Positions 16,552 through 25,209 of a DNA stretch of 64,000 bases are shown here, piece by piece. Under the pieces are notes generated by a model. It saw only the letters and a list, made by a program, of their open reading frames with translations. It was not told the origin of the DNA and ran no database searches. The first letter of the stretch is position 1, and each line of letters begins with the position of its first letter. This DNA comes from Betaproteobacteria bacterium (GTDB lineage Bacteria; Pseudomonadota; Gammaproteobacteria; Burkholderiales; Burkholderiaceae): contig CANGHN010000004.1 of the NCBI GenBank assembly GCA_947453825.1, positions 1-64,000 on the forward strand, read 5' to 3'. The translations under genes were made by a program, and so were the position numbers.

Positions 16552-17537
16552 TATTCAACCTTTCCAATCTTTTTCACGACCTCACCCATCTGCGATGATT
16601 CTTTATCCCAGTAGACTTTAAATTCAGGCGCATCTAAATACTGAATAGGGCTACCAGCACCATTAATTACAGAACGAACACGGTCGTCATTAGCGGCCTG
16701 TTTAGCTGCCTCGCGCAGCTTATTGGTAATGTAATCAGGTGTAGCACTAGGTACAAATAATCCAGCCCATTGTGAAAATTCTATTTTGACGCCCATCTCT
16801 TTAAAACTAGGCACCTCAGGCATGCTTGCTAATCTACCATCGCCCCAATGTGCTAGAGCACGTACCTTACCTGCCTTAATCTGCTGAACAATCGATGATG
16901 GTCCCGTAGCAATTGCATCAACCTGCCCACCCAATAAACCAACAATTGCTGGGCCAGCACCCGTGTAAGGAATGTGGACCATATAAAATTTTTCAGAAGC
17001 CTTGAGCATCTCCATCGGAACGTGCATCGTCCCATAATTACCTGAAGAGCCAAAATTGTATTTACCAGGATTTGCTCGCATCGCCGCTATAAAAGATTTG
17101 TAATCTTTCCATGGACTATCCGCCCTGACAACTAGCACTGTGGGGTCTGCAGTAAAGCGTGCAATTGGCTTTAACTGATTGAGTTGAAAAGATTGCTCAC
17201 GCCCCACCACCTTATCTGCTTCAGGAATAATCGAGATTGAGGAAAGCGCCATCAAAATGGTGTAACCATCTGGCTTTGCCTTCGCAACTGCTGCCATCCC
17301 TATTCCACCACCAGCGCCCGGCTTATTTTCAACAATGACTGACTGTCCCAAGCTACGAGATAAGGCTTCTGCTACCGGTCTGCCGACGATGTCTGCAACA
17401 CCACCTGGCGGAAATGGCACCACCATCGTAATGGGTCTGGTGGGCCATGCTTCTTGAGTCTGGGCAAATAAGGGAAATGCACAAAGACATGCGCCCCATA
17501 GGGCAAGTGCACGACCAAGGTTGATTTTTTGTCTCAT
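16551..17537 (-). CDS. Bug/TctC-family carboxylate receptor (4)
   Basis: A 328-residue secreted receptor with signal peptide (cut near LFAQ), PFPPGGVAD, DGYTILMA and HIPYTGAGPA. First gene of a three-gene operon with the exported aldolase (one-base overlap) and the putative outer-membrane protein (one base after the aldolase stop). This tight linkage makes it likely that the receptor binds the substrate or product of the aldolase. Divergent from the FAH gene at 17632. Ligand unknown. Confidence 0.92.
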   Translation of the reverse strand: MRQKINLGRALALWGACLCAFPLFAQTQEAWPTRPITMVVPFPPGGVADIVGRPVAEALSRSLGQSVIVENKPGAGGGIGMAAVAKAKPDGYTILMALSSISIIPEADKVVGREQSFQLNQLKPIARFTADPTVLVVRADSPWKDYKSFIAAMRANPGKYNFGSSGNYGTMHVPMEMLKASEKFYMVHIPYTGAGPAIVGLLGGQVDAIATGPSSIVQQIKAGKVRALAHWGDGRLASMPEVPSFKEMGVKIEFSQWAGLFVPSATPDYITNKLREAAKQAANDDRVRSVINGAGSPIQYLDAPEFKVYWDKESSQMGEVVKKIGKVE

Positions 17538-17631
17538 ATTCTTTATTTGGTTATGATTTATGCTCTTTATCCTACTACAAGATTTATCACAAGGGTTGAC
17601 TTAGACATTACCCCCACCGGAGATCACCATC

Positions 17632-18519
17632 ATGAAATACGCAGCATTTTCTTTAGCGAACGAAGCAGGCAAAACACGTATTGGATCTATTTCTGCCGAC
17701 GGCAAAACTGTAGAAGAGTTAGATTTAGGCATTGATATTAGTGAAGATGGAATTGTTGCTATTGTGCGAGCCGATTTAGCTGGCAAATCACTAAAGAAAA
17801 TTGCTACCCATGTATTTAGCGACATCCGCCTGCTTGCTCCCGTACCAAGACCTCGCCGTAATATTTTCTGCGTTGGCAAGAACTATCATGAGCATGCCAA
17901 AGAATTTTCAAAGAGTGGTTTTGACTCTAGCGCTAAACCAGGCGAAGATATTCCTAGTCATGCCATCTTCTTTACCAAGCCACCTGAATCTGTGACAGGC
18001 CCCAATACCAATGTCATTATTCCAACGGCCGTCTCTACTGCTATTGACTATGAAGCTGAATTAACCATTGTGATCGGTAAAGGCGGCAAAGGGATTAGTG
18101 AGGCCGATGCCATGAAGCATGTGTGGGGCTATACCGCAATTAATGATGTTACTGCGCGTGATTGGCAACAAAGACACAAACAATGGTTTCTGGGTAAGAG
18201 TTTCGATACCTTCTGCCCAATGGGCCCTTGGGTAGTTACAGCGGATGAAGTGAATGCAAATGACATATCAGTGAAATGCTGGGTGAATGGAGAACTTCGT
18301 CAGAACTCCAATACTAAGGATTTGATTTTTGATATCCCTAATATGATCGCAACGGTTTCTGCTGGCATCACCCTTTACCCTGGAGATTTGATCGCTACCG
18401 GCACTCCTGTAGGTGTTGGTATTGGCTTTAACCCACCTAAGTATTTAGTGAATGGCGATGTAGTAGTTGTTGAAATGGGTGGTATTGGCAAACTGGAAAA
18501 TACTTTTATCAGCGAGTAA
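17632..18519 (+). CDS. FAH-family hydrolase (cytoplasmic)
   Basis: A 295-residue two-part enzyme: an N-terminal cap of ~75 residues followed by the catalytic domain with FCVGKNYHEHA, the metal-binding acids in DYEAELTIVIGKGGKG and INDVTARDWQ, and ATGTPVGVGIG. This longer form is common for 2-keto-acid hydratases/isomerases such as oxo-hepta-diene-dioate and ureidoglycolate lyase-like enzymes. No signal peptide. Divergent from the receptor-aldolase operon with ~95 bases between, so they may share control. GGAG precedes the ATG. Confidence 0.88.
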   Translation: MKYAAFSLANEAGKTRIGSISADGKTVEELDLGIDISEDGIVAIVRADLAGKSLKKIATHVFSDIRLLAPVPRPRRNIFCVGKNYHEHAKEFSKSGFDSSAKPGEDIPSHAIFFTKPPESVTGPNTNVIIPTAVSTAIDYEAELTIVIGKGGKGISEADAMKHVWGYTAINDVTARDWQQRHKQWFLGKSFDTFCPMGPWVVTADEVNANDISVKCWVNGELRQNSNTKDLIFDIPNMIATVSAGITLYPGDLIATGTPVGVGIGFNPPKYLVNGDVVVVEMGGIGKLENTFISE

Positions 18520-18555
18520 TCATTGAGTCTTTGTTAGTAAATATACAGAGCTACA

Positions 18556-18589
18556 AATCAGAAAGCCACCCAAGGGTAGCTTTCTGATT
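18556..18589. terminator. Bidirectional terminator-like hairpin
   Basis: An eleven-base perfect stem (AATCAGAAAGC 18556-18566 with GCTTTCTGATT 18579-18589) with a further ACC/GGT pair inside. It lies between two convergent FAH genes. No clear T run, but the hairpin is very stable. Confidence 0.7.
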
Positions 18590-18610
18590 GGGTGATAAAG
18601 GTATTCCCAA

Positions 18611-19654
18611 TTAAGCTAAGGTAAATTTCAATTCCCCAAGCTTCTCGACTGAGCTCACTATCTTATCGCCCTTCTTGAGCCATACCTGCTTATCTTTTGG
18701 CATACCAGCGATAACACCCTCTGGCGTACCAGTAAAGACAATGTCGCCCGGCTCTAAGGTCCAATAGGTGCTGATATAAGAAAGCATCTTTTGAGTATTG
18801 TGAATAAAGTCAGACGTATTTGAATTCTGACGCAGCTCGCCATTTACCCAGGTTTTTACTTGAAGGTTATTAGGATTACCAACTAAGTCTGATGTCACAA
18901 AATAAGGTCCGATGGGAGCATATTGATCCAGCGTTTTACCAAGCATCCACTGGCCACTTGGGCGCTCTAATTGCAAATCGCGTGATGAAAAATCATTTGA
19001 AGTGCAATATCCTGCAACATAGTCTAAGGTTGCCGATTCAGGAACATTACGCATTTGTTTACCCACCACAATCAGCAGCTCGGTTTCATAGTCGAGCTTA
19101 TAAGACACATCTGCTGGAGGAATCTGTAGCAAGCAATTGTGGGCTGCCAAACTATTGTTGTATTTATTAAACAGTGGTGGCACACGGGGGTGAGCCATCC
19201 CAACCTCATCAGCATGCGCGCGGTAGTTCAGGCCAACGCATACGATCTTTCCTGGATTTTTAAATAGGCGGCCAAACGTAATATCAGACTCCTTGAGATA
19301 AGGTACGCCTGATTTATCGGCACTTGCCACTACTCGATTGAAACCAGCAGCATTACCCTCTTGCAATAGTTGATCTAAGGTCGTGGGGGCAGCAATCTTC
19401 ATCTTTTTAGCTACTGCGCGTACATCGATTACGCCTTTGGATGTCACTACACCCAAAGTCTCTGTGCCATCTGCATTCATAATGGCAAGAATTTTGCTGT
19501 TCTTGACCATTTCACGGGGGCCTGTATATACCTCACCACCCCATACTGAAGTTTGATGCGCTGAAGCCTCTTGCATCACACCCATCGTAGAAGCAGCCAC
19601 TAAACCAGCGCCAGCAGCTGATGCAGTTTTCATAAATTGACGACGAGAACTCAT
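18611..19654 (-). CDS. Tat-exported FAH-family hydrolase (1)
   Basis: A 347-residue protein that begins with a twin-arginine signal (SSRRQFMKTASAAGAG..., cleavage near ASA at ~32). The rest is a full FAH-family enzyme: VCVGLNYRAHA, metal-binding acids in DYETELLIVVGK and SNDFSSRD, and FTGTPEGV. Tat export implies that it folds, probably with its metal, before secretion. GGAGAT stands well before the ATG. FAH enzymes are normally cytoplasmic, so a periplasmic one is unusual. Substrate unknown. Confidence 0.85.
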   Translation of the reverse strand: MSSRRQFMKTASAAGAGLVAASTMGVMQEASAHQTSVWGGEVYTGPREMVKNSKILAIMNADGTETLGVVTSKGVIDVRAVAKKMKIAAPTTLDQLLQEGNAAGFNRVVASADKSGVPYLKESDITFGRLFKNPGKIVCVGLNYRAHADEVGMAHPRVPPLFNKYNNSLAAHNCLLQIPPADVSYKLDYETELLIVVGKQMRNVPESATLDYVAGYCTSNDFSSRDLQLERPSGQWMLGKTLDQYAPIGPYFVTSDLVGNPNNLQVKTWVNGELRQNSNTSDFIHNTQKMLSYISTYWTLEPGDIVFTGTPEGVIAGMPKDKQVWLKKGDKIVSSVEKLGELKFTLA

Positions 19655-19744
19655 TCAAATCTCCTTGTATTTTTATTGATTTTTTAACTACAAGGGGAAT
19701 ATTACTGCAGCAATTAATGCGGTGGTGCAGCAAAACAGCTGGAG

Positions 19745-21658
19745 TTAGCCCAAACCAAAATGGATGGCAACTCGATAGGTAATCAATGAGGCAATGTAGG
19801 CCAGTCCGAATAAGTATCCAAGCATGATCAACGGGATCTTCCAACCCCCCGTCTCTCTTTTAACGGCTGCAATCGTAGATAAGCACTGCGGGGCAAATAC
19901 AAACCAAGCCAATAAGGAAAGGGCCGTTGCCAAGGACCAGCCTGATGAAATTAATGGGATCAGGGCCTCAGCAGCATCAGCGCTTGAACTAGATAAGGCA
20001 TAAACCGTTGCCAGCGAACTCACTACTACTTCACGTGCAGCCATGCCAGGCACCAAGGCAATACTAATTTGCCAATTAAATCCGATGGGGGAAAAGAGAT
20101 GGGCTAAGGCTTGACCTAATATTCCAGCAAAACTATATTGAATTGCAGATTCGGTTGCTCCAGCTGGCGGCAGTGGAAAACTGGATAAAACCCAAAGTGC
20201 AATCGTCATGATCAAAATAATTCCACCCACACGACGCATAAATATTTCTGCACGCTGCCATAAACTAATTGCCAGGTTACTTAAACGAGGCAGATGATAG
20301 CTAGGCAACTCCATCATCAGAGCATTCATTCTGAATTGCTCACTTGTAAATCGCTTCAAAATCCAGGCAACCGCCATCGCACCTAAGATGCCGGCAAGAT
20401 AAAGCAAGAAGAGAACGAGTCCTTGCAAGTCAATACCTGCCCAGAGTTTTTTTTCTGGGATAAACGCGGATATCAATAAAGCATATACCGGCAGACGTGC
20501 CGAGCAAGTCATCATCGGTGCAATCAATATTGTTACCAGGCGATCCCGCGAATTGGAAATACTTCTGGTAGCCATAATGCCCGGTATGGCACAAGCAAAA
20601 CTCGATAGCAAAGGTATAAATGATCTTCCGGAGAGGCCCACAGAGCCCATGACACGGTCAAGCAAGTAAGCTGCTCTGGGTAAGTAACCCGATTCTTCCA
20701 AGAGCAGAATGAAGAAAAAGAGAATCAGAATTTGAGGCAAGAAAATCACCACGCCACCAAGTCCAGCCAAAATTCCATTGATGAGCAAGCTGCGTAACCA
20801 GGTATTTGGCAATAATTCACTAATTTGCGCACCAAGAAACTCAATCGTCGTTTTGATCAGCTCCATGGGCAGGGTAGCCCAAGTAAATACTGCCTGGAAA
20901 ATACAAAATAGCAGCACTACCAAAATCAGGGGGCCAACAACAGGATGCAATAACACTGAATCTAGGCGGTCACTTAAATGGTCGGGAATGATTTGGTCTA
21001 AGTTCAGGTTTTTCAGAATCTTTTGAACCTGCACATTGTCAGACTCAGTATGAGCGATATGAGAAGCCAAATTCTCTAAAGTTGCATCACTCGTTCCTGT
21101 TTGCAGAGAATTCAAATTACGCCAATCGAGTTCAGATAAAAATTGCTTTAGCTCATCTGCACCATCAGACTGAATACCAATACTCGTCAAGACAGGTAAA
21201 CCCAACTCTTTAGAGAGCGCTGCTGTATCAATTTGAAGGCCTTGGCGCTTTGCAATGTCCAGCATATTGAGCACAACGACACACGGCAACCCTAGGCGCT
21301 TAGCAGCTAGTACGAGACGCAAATTCCGGCGTAAGTTCATCGCACTTAATACGCACACTACCAAATCAGGTCGCTTCTCACCTTGCGCCCTGCCTAGCAA
21401 TACATTACAGGTCACGCGCTCATCTAATGATCTTGGATAAAGACTGTAGGCTCCAGGTAAATCCAAAATGCGAATATTTTTATCGGAGGCTAAAGTCAAC
21501 TGACCTTCTTTACGCTCTATCGTTACGCCAGAATAATTGGCGACTTTCTGGCGACTACCCGTCAGCAAATTGAATAATGCCGTCTTGCCACAATTGGGAT
21601 TACCTAATAAGGCAACAACTGGCTCACTAGAATAAAAATGGATTTTTGATTCAGGCAT
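19745..21658 (-). CDS. feoB: Ferrous iron transporter FeoB
   Basis: A 637-residue inner-membrane protein. The N-terminal GTPase domain shows G1 GNPNCGKT (19-26), G3 DLPG (66-69) and G4 NMLD (131-134), a variant of NxxD. Then come the helical regulatory domain and two Gate segments within eight or more membrane helices. It is shorter than the ~770-residue E. coli protein but normal for many betaproteobacteria. Its start overlaps the end of feoA by eight bases. The unit takes up Fe2+ and is preceded by a Fur box. No feoC is seen downstream. Confidence 0.95.
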   Translation of the reverse strand: MPESKIHFYSSEPVVALLGNPNCGKTALFNLLTGSRQKVANYSGVTIERKEGQLTLASDKNIRILDLPGAYSLYPRSLDERVTCNVLLGRAQGEKRPDLVVCVLSAMNLRRNLRLVLAAKRLGLPCVVVLNMLDIAKRQGLQIDTAALSKELGLPVLTSIGIQSDGADELKQFLSELDWRNLNSLQTGTSDATLENLASHIAHTESDNVQVQKILKNLNLDQIIPDHLSDRLDSVLLHPVVGPLILVVLLFCIFQAVFTWATLPMELIKTTIEFLGAQISELLPNTWLRSLLINGILAGLGGVVIFLPQILILFFFILLLEESGYLPRAAYLLDRVMGSVGLSGRSFIPLLSSFACAIPGIMATRSISNSRDRLVTILIAPMMTCSARLPVYALLISAFIPEKKLWAGIDLQGLVLFLLYLAGILGAMAVAWILKRFTSEQFRMNALMMELPSYHLPRLSNLAISLWQRAEIFMRRVGGIILIMTIALWVLSSFPLPPAGATESAIQYSFAGILGQALAHLFSPIGFNWQISIALVPGMAAREVVVSSLATVYALSSSSADAAEALIPLISSGWSLATALSLLAWFVFAPQCLSTIAAVKRETGGWKIPLIMLGYLFGLAYIASLITYRVAIHFGLG

Positions 21659-21896
21659 TAGACAAACAGTCGACAGAAATCATATGCGCCTCAGATTGAC
21701 GTAAGGCGAATGTTGAGGCACCAATCCGAATCATATAAGGGCCCTTGCCAAGTACACCTTTGCGTAAGACCGTTACCTGCTCACCAGGCAAAAAGCCAAT
21801 GTCTTCCAACTGCCCCTTTATTTGTGGGGCACCCTGTGGGGCAACTACTTCATTTACCCGATATAGTCTGCCGAGTTCAACTTGGTCTAAATTCAT
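21651..21896 (-). CDS. feoA: Ferrous iron transport protein FeoA
   Basis: An 81-residue SH3-like protein of normal FeoA size, with the typical LGRLYRVNEV opening, the LEDIGFLPGEQVTVLRKG loop and the GPYMIRIGASTFALR strand. FeoA binds FeoB on the cytoplasmic side and is needed for iron uptake. First gene of the feoAB operon; its stop lies inside the start of feoB. Confidence 0.93.
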   Translation of the reverse strand: MNLDQVELGRLYRVNEVVAPQGAPQIKGQLEDIGFLPGEQVTVLRKGVLGKGPYMIRIGASTFALRQSEAHMISVDCLSNA

Positions 21897-21926
21897 TTGA
21901 TATGCTTTTTGACTAGATTATGGCTC

Positions 21927-21959
21927 ATTATATCGCCAAATGAGAATGAATATCATTCA
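21927..21959 (-). promoter_or_regulatory. feoA promoter with Fur box
   Basis: On the minus strand a perfect -10 TATAAT occupies 21932-21927. Directly upstream, 21941-21959 reads TGAGAATGAATATCATTCA, a good match to the Fur box consensus built from GATAAT repeats. Its place over the spacer and -35 region fits repression by Fur-Fe2+. Confidence 0.75.
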
Positions 21960-22032
21960 TTTAAAATCAGGCCCCACATGTTCATAATCGTCTATTTTGT
22001 CCATCAATGGATTGATTTAAAACAAAAAATAG

Positions 22033-22069
22033 TGGGTTAATGCATACTGATTAATCAGACTAAAACCCA
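22033..22069. promoter_or_regulatory. Nested palindrome before the PaiB-like gene
   Basis: A perfect 12-base palindrome CTGATTAATCAG (22047-22058) is flanked by TGGGTT (22033-22038) and AACCCA (22064-22069), ten bases ahead of the ATG at 22079. This looks like an operator for a dimeric regulator; the binder is unknown. Confidence 0.5.
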
Positions 22070-22078
22070 TTAGCAACC

Positions 22079-22702
22079 ATGTATCTACCCAAACATTTCC
22101 AAGTAGACGACCCTAGTGTCTTAGCGAGCCTGATTAAAGACTATCCGCTGGCAACCGTCATCGGCATTGTGGAAGGTCGTACCGAGATCAATCATCTGCC
22201 GCTGATGTTGAGTGAGGATAAAAATCGACTATATGGACATGTCGCTAGAAGCAACCCTCTTCTGAAGATCGCTAATGAGAATCCGCCAAATATTACCGCT
22301 GTGTTTCATGGACCAAGCGCGTATGTAACCCCATCTTGGTATCCATCAAAAGAGGAAACTGGCAAGGTAGTGCCGACATGGAACTATGCAGTTGTCCACG
22401 CTGAAGGCTCTCTTAAATTACTAGATAGCCCACAGTGGTTGCATGCTCATGTATCCCATATGACCAATATTCATGAGCCTACTTATGGGTCAAACTGGAA
22501 AGTGGATGATGCCCCAGAGGACTATGTACAAATGATGCTTAAGGCTATTGTAGGTATTGAGATTGAGGTTAATACCTTGATCGGAAAGTTTAAGCTCAGC
22601 CAGAACCGCCCAACAGAAGACTATGCCGCTGTATTTGCACAACTGCAAAAATCATCTGATGAAGTGCAACAAGAAATGACTCAATATATGAAACCCAATT
22701 AA
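22079..22702 (+). CDS. PaiB-like FMN-binding protein
   Basis: A 207-residue protein of the PaiB family (split-barrel flavin-binding fold). The N-terminus MYLPKHF, the GRTEINHLPLML strand and the signature PSAYVTPSWYPSK...VPTWNY are typical. Family members are annotated as FMN-binding negative transcriptional regulators after Bacillus PaiB, but many may act as flavin or haem-binding oxidoreductases. A strong palindrome precedes the gene. Convergent with modA, four bases apart. Confidence 0.9.
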   Translation: MYLPKHFQVDDPSVLASLIKDYPLATVIGIVEGRTEINHLPLMLSEDKNRLYGHVARSNPLLKIANENPPNITAVFHGPSAYVTPSWYPSKEETGKVVPTWNYAVVHAEGSLKLLDSPQWLHAHVSHMTNIHEPTYGSNWKVDDAPEDYVQMMLKAIVGIEIEVNTLIGKFKLSQNRPTEDYAAVFAQLQKSSDEVQQEMTQYMKPN

Positions 22703-22706
22703 GTCA

Positions 22707-23453
22707 TTAAGGAATCACATAGCCATATTTTTGTAATACCGCTTTAGCCTCTTCCCCTTGCATAAACCGATAAAGTTCAATCGCCTCTGGGGGCGCACCC
22801 TTTAGCAAAATCATTTTTTGTTTAATCGACTCGTAAGACTGGCTGTTTAACAGAATATGATTTGATTGCTTGGCAAGCTCAGGTGACTTTGCCAATGAAA
22901 ATGCCGTAAATCCAATATCAGCAGCACCGGTCAGGACATACATCGTAGCTACACCAATATTGTCGCCATAGATCAACTTACTCTTAGCAAGTTCCCATAA
23001 TCCCTCCGCCTTAAGATACTCGATAGCAGCTTTTCCGTAGGGTGATAAATCAGGCTTCGCGAGGGCTATCTTATTGGCAGCTTTGATTGCTTTTTCTATT
23101 CCAGCCCTATTGTTTGACAAATTCATCCCAGATGAGGATTTGCTAATTAAGGCCAACTTCCCAATGGCGTATACAAGCCCCTCATCAACTGCCTTACTAT
23201 TTTTATAGAGCTCGAGCGGGAAACGTTCATCGGCTGCAATGAGCAGACTAAATGGGGCACCATTCATGATTTGACTCGTTAAATTTCCTGAAGAACCATA
23301 GACAACCCTCATTGCTGGTTTGCCACTTGCCCTAAAGGCAGTATTAATCTCACTAAAGGCATCTTTCATATTGGCAGCAACGGCAATCGTTGCCTGTTGG
23401 CCCCAAGCAGTTTGTGTCACTAGAAAAAGAAGGATGCAGGCAAATAATCGCAC
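22707..23453 (-). CDS. modA: Molybdate ABC transporter receptor ModA
   Basis: A 248-residue secreted protein with a signal peptide (cut near AWGQ), the N-terminal AANMKDAFSEI and YGSSGNLTSQI segments that hold the oxyanion, and IGVATMYVLTGAADIGFTA, the usual ModA C-terminal binding strand. It binds molybdate or tungstate. The start appears to be GTG at 23453. No modB or modC lies nearby. It is divergent from the tungstate-type receptor at 23590, so the two oxyanion receptors may share control. Confidence 0.9.
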   Translation of the reverse strand: MRLFACILLFLVTQTAWGQQATIAVAANMKDAFSEINTAFRASGKPAMRVVYGSSGNLTSQIMNGAPFSLLIAADERFPLELYKNSKAVDEGLVYAIGKLALISKSSSGMNLSNNRAGIEKAIKAANKIALAKPDLSPYGKAAIEYLKAEGLWELAKSKLIYGDNIGVATMYVLTGAADIGFTAFSLAKSPELAKQSNHILLNSQSYESIKQKMILLKGAPPEAIELYRFMQGEEAKAVLQKYGYVIP

Positions 23454-23589
23454 GAAATTTTTTGGATAGAGCTGATGAAGATGAGTTTATCTCAAATAGC
23501 CGCTGTAAAGCCCTCGCAAATAAGAACTGCCTGATTCATCTAGGAAAGCTAAAATAGGTAATCAAAACCTACTCCAGTAAAGTCAATAT

Positions 23590-24414
23590 ATGAAATTGGT
23601 ATTAGCGCGCATTGTGACCATTCTTACTGCAGCCCTGAGCCTTCTGGTACTTCCTGCTGCGGCCCAAGAAAAAAGTATTGTGGTCTCCTCCACCACCTCT
23701 ACTGAGCAGTCTGGACTTTTTGGCTTCATTCTGCCCATCTTCAAAATGAAAACTGGTATTGATGTCAAAGTAGTTGCCGTGGGCACGGGGCAAGCCCTGG
23801 ATATTGGACGCCGTGGCGATGCTGATGTTGTCTTTGTCCATGACAAACCTGCAGAGGAGCTTTTTGTACAAGAGGGTTTTGCAAGCAAACGTTATGAGGT
23901 GATGTACAACGACTTCGTACTCATTGGACCAAAATCAGATCCGGCGAAAATTAGTGGTGGTAAAGATATTCAAGCAGCACTTCAGAAAATAGCTGCCACG
24001 CAAACACCATTTATCTCGCGTGGCGATAAGAGCGGCACTCATGCTGCAGAGTTACGCTATTGGAAAGGTGCTGGCATTACTGTTTCACCAAACCAAGCCT
24101 GGTACAAAGAAACCGGTTCTGGAATGGGCCCCGCCCTGAATACAGCATCTGCGATGAATGGCTATATCTTGGCAGACCGCGCAACTTGGTTGAGCTTTAA
24201 GAACCGTGGCGATCTAGCTATTCTGGTTCAAGGTGACCCTAAGCTCTTTAATCAATATGGTGTGATGTTGGTCAATCCAGCCAAGTTCCCGCATGTGAAA
24301 AAAGCTGAAGGCCAGGCATTGATAGACTGGCTTATCTCAAAGAACGGTCAAGAGGTCATTGCAAGCTATCAAATTGGTGGTGAACAACTCTTCTTCCCAA
24401 ATGCTAAGAAATAG
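23590..24414 (+). CDS. tupA: Tungstate-type ABC receptor TupA
   Basis: A 274-residue secreted protein with a signal peptide (cut near AAAQ) and the TupA hallmark SSTTSTEQSGL (33-43), where Thr/Ser side chains grip tungstate. Further family segments are GTGQALDIGRRGDADVVFVHD and FISRGDKSGTH. TupA binds tungstate very tightly. No tupB/tupC permease or ATPase gene follows; a strong terminator does. It must use components encoded elsewhere. Confidence 0.92.
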   Translation: MKLVLARIVTILTAALSLLVLPAAAQEKSIVVSSTTSTEQSGLFGFILPIFKMKTGIDVKVVAVGTGQALDIGRRGDADVVFVHDKPAEELFVQEGFASKRYEVMYNDFVLIGPKSDPAKISGGKDIQAALQKIAATQTPFISRGDKSGTHAAELRYWKGAGITVSPNQAWYKETGSGMGPALNTASAMNGYILADRATWLSFKNRGDLAILVQGDPKLFNQYGVMLVNPAKFPHVKKAEGQALIDWLISKNGQEVIASYQIGGEQLFFPNAKK

Positions 24415-24422
24415 TTCCAATT

Positions 24423-24449
24423 AAAAAGCCCGCAAATGCGGGCTTTTTA
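24423..24449. terminator. Bidirectional terminator after tupA
   Basis: AAAAAGCCCGC, a four-base loop and GCGGGCTTTTT give a long stem with T runs on both strands; it serves tupA and the convergent gene at 24480. Confidence 0.92.
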
Positions 24450-24479
24450 ATGACTGTCGAACTCAATCGGTAAACAGTA

Positions 24480-25061
24480 TTACTTCTTCGGTGTTACGAA
24501 ACCAATTGCAGTATCGTCCACAAACTCAACCATCACATCATCACCAGCCTTGAATTTCTCAAGACCAAGAACTGCTTGATCTACTTTAACTCTTTGCTTC
24601 TCACCGCTTGGCATGGTGAAAGTGACGACGCGAGTTTTTGCATCAATCGTTGAAATCTTTACAGTTGCATATACTGTTTCAGTAGTCTCTTCAAATGGTT
24701 TTGCAGAACCCTTGCCAGCAACCACTACAGAGCGAACACCAGAAACACCTGGCTTAGCATCCTTAACAGCGGCAGTTAAGCCAACAGCAATCGCTTGAGC
24801 ATGCTCAACCAAGAACACATCGCCCTTCTTCACTTTGTCCAAATCATTGATGGCTTTGGAAACATTCATCTGCGCTAAGTTACCGTTCGCGTCTTTCAAA
24901 ACAACGATGCGTTTTTTCACATCTACAGAATCTACGGTTGCACTAAGAACCACTACGTCAGCTGCTAAAGGCAGCATTTTTGCAGGTAACTGCGCAAAGA
25001 CAGAGGATGCACCAACAATACCTACCGCAACAAATAAACCAGCCAGCAAAGATTTCTTCAA
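24480..25061 (-). CDS. Exported protein with two tandem ~60-residue repeats
   Basis: The start is TTG at 25061: TAGGAG lies five bases upstream and a signal peptide (LKKSLLAGLFVAVG..., cut near VFAQ) follows at once, unlike the longer ATG or upstream forms. The 193-residue product contains two related units: VVLSATVDSVDVKKRIVVLKD...GDVFLVEHAQAIAVGL and VYATVKISTIDAKTRVVTFTM...GDDVMVEFVDDTAIGFV. Each looks like a small beta barrel. I do not recognise a named family; likely periplasmic. Function unknown. Confidence 0.7.
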   Translation of the reverse strand: MKKSLLAGLFVAVGIVGASSVFAQLPAKMLPLAADVVVLSATVDSVDVKKRIVVLKDANGNLAQMNVSKAINDLDKVKKGDVFLVEHAQAIAVGLTAAVKDAKPGVSGVRSVVVAGKGSAKPFEETTETVYATVKISTIDAKTRVVTFTMPSGEKQRVKVDQAVLGLEKFKAGDDVMVEFVDDTAIGFVTPKK

Positions 25062-25209
25062 GATAGCTCCTAATAGAGTAAAAGGTTTGAATGGGCCAAA
25101 AAAGACTCCATCGCTTGATTGTAACCACGGCATACGATTGCTAATACTTATTTGGTAAATTAAGCCTATTAGCCATTCATAGCAGCCCAACCCTATAGAT
25201 CAAGATATC

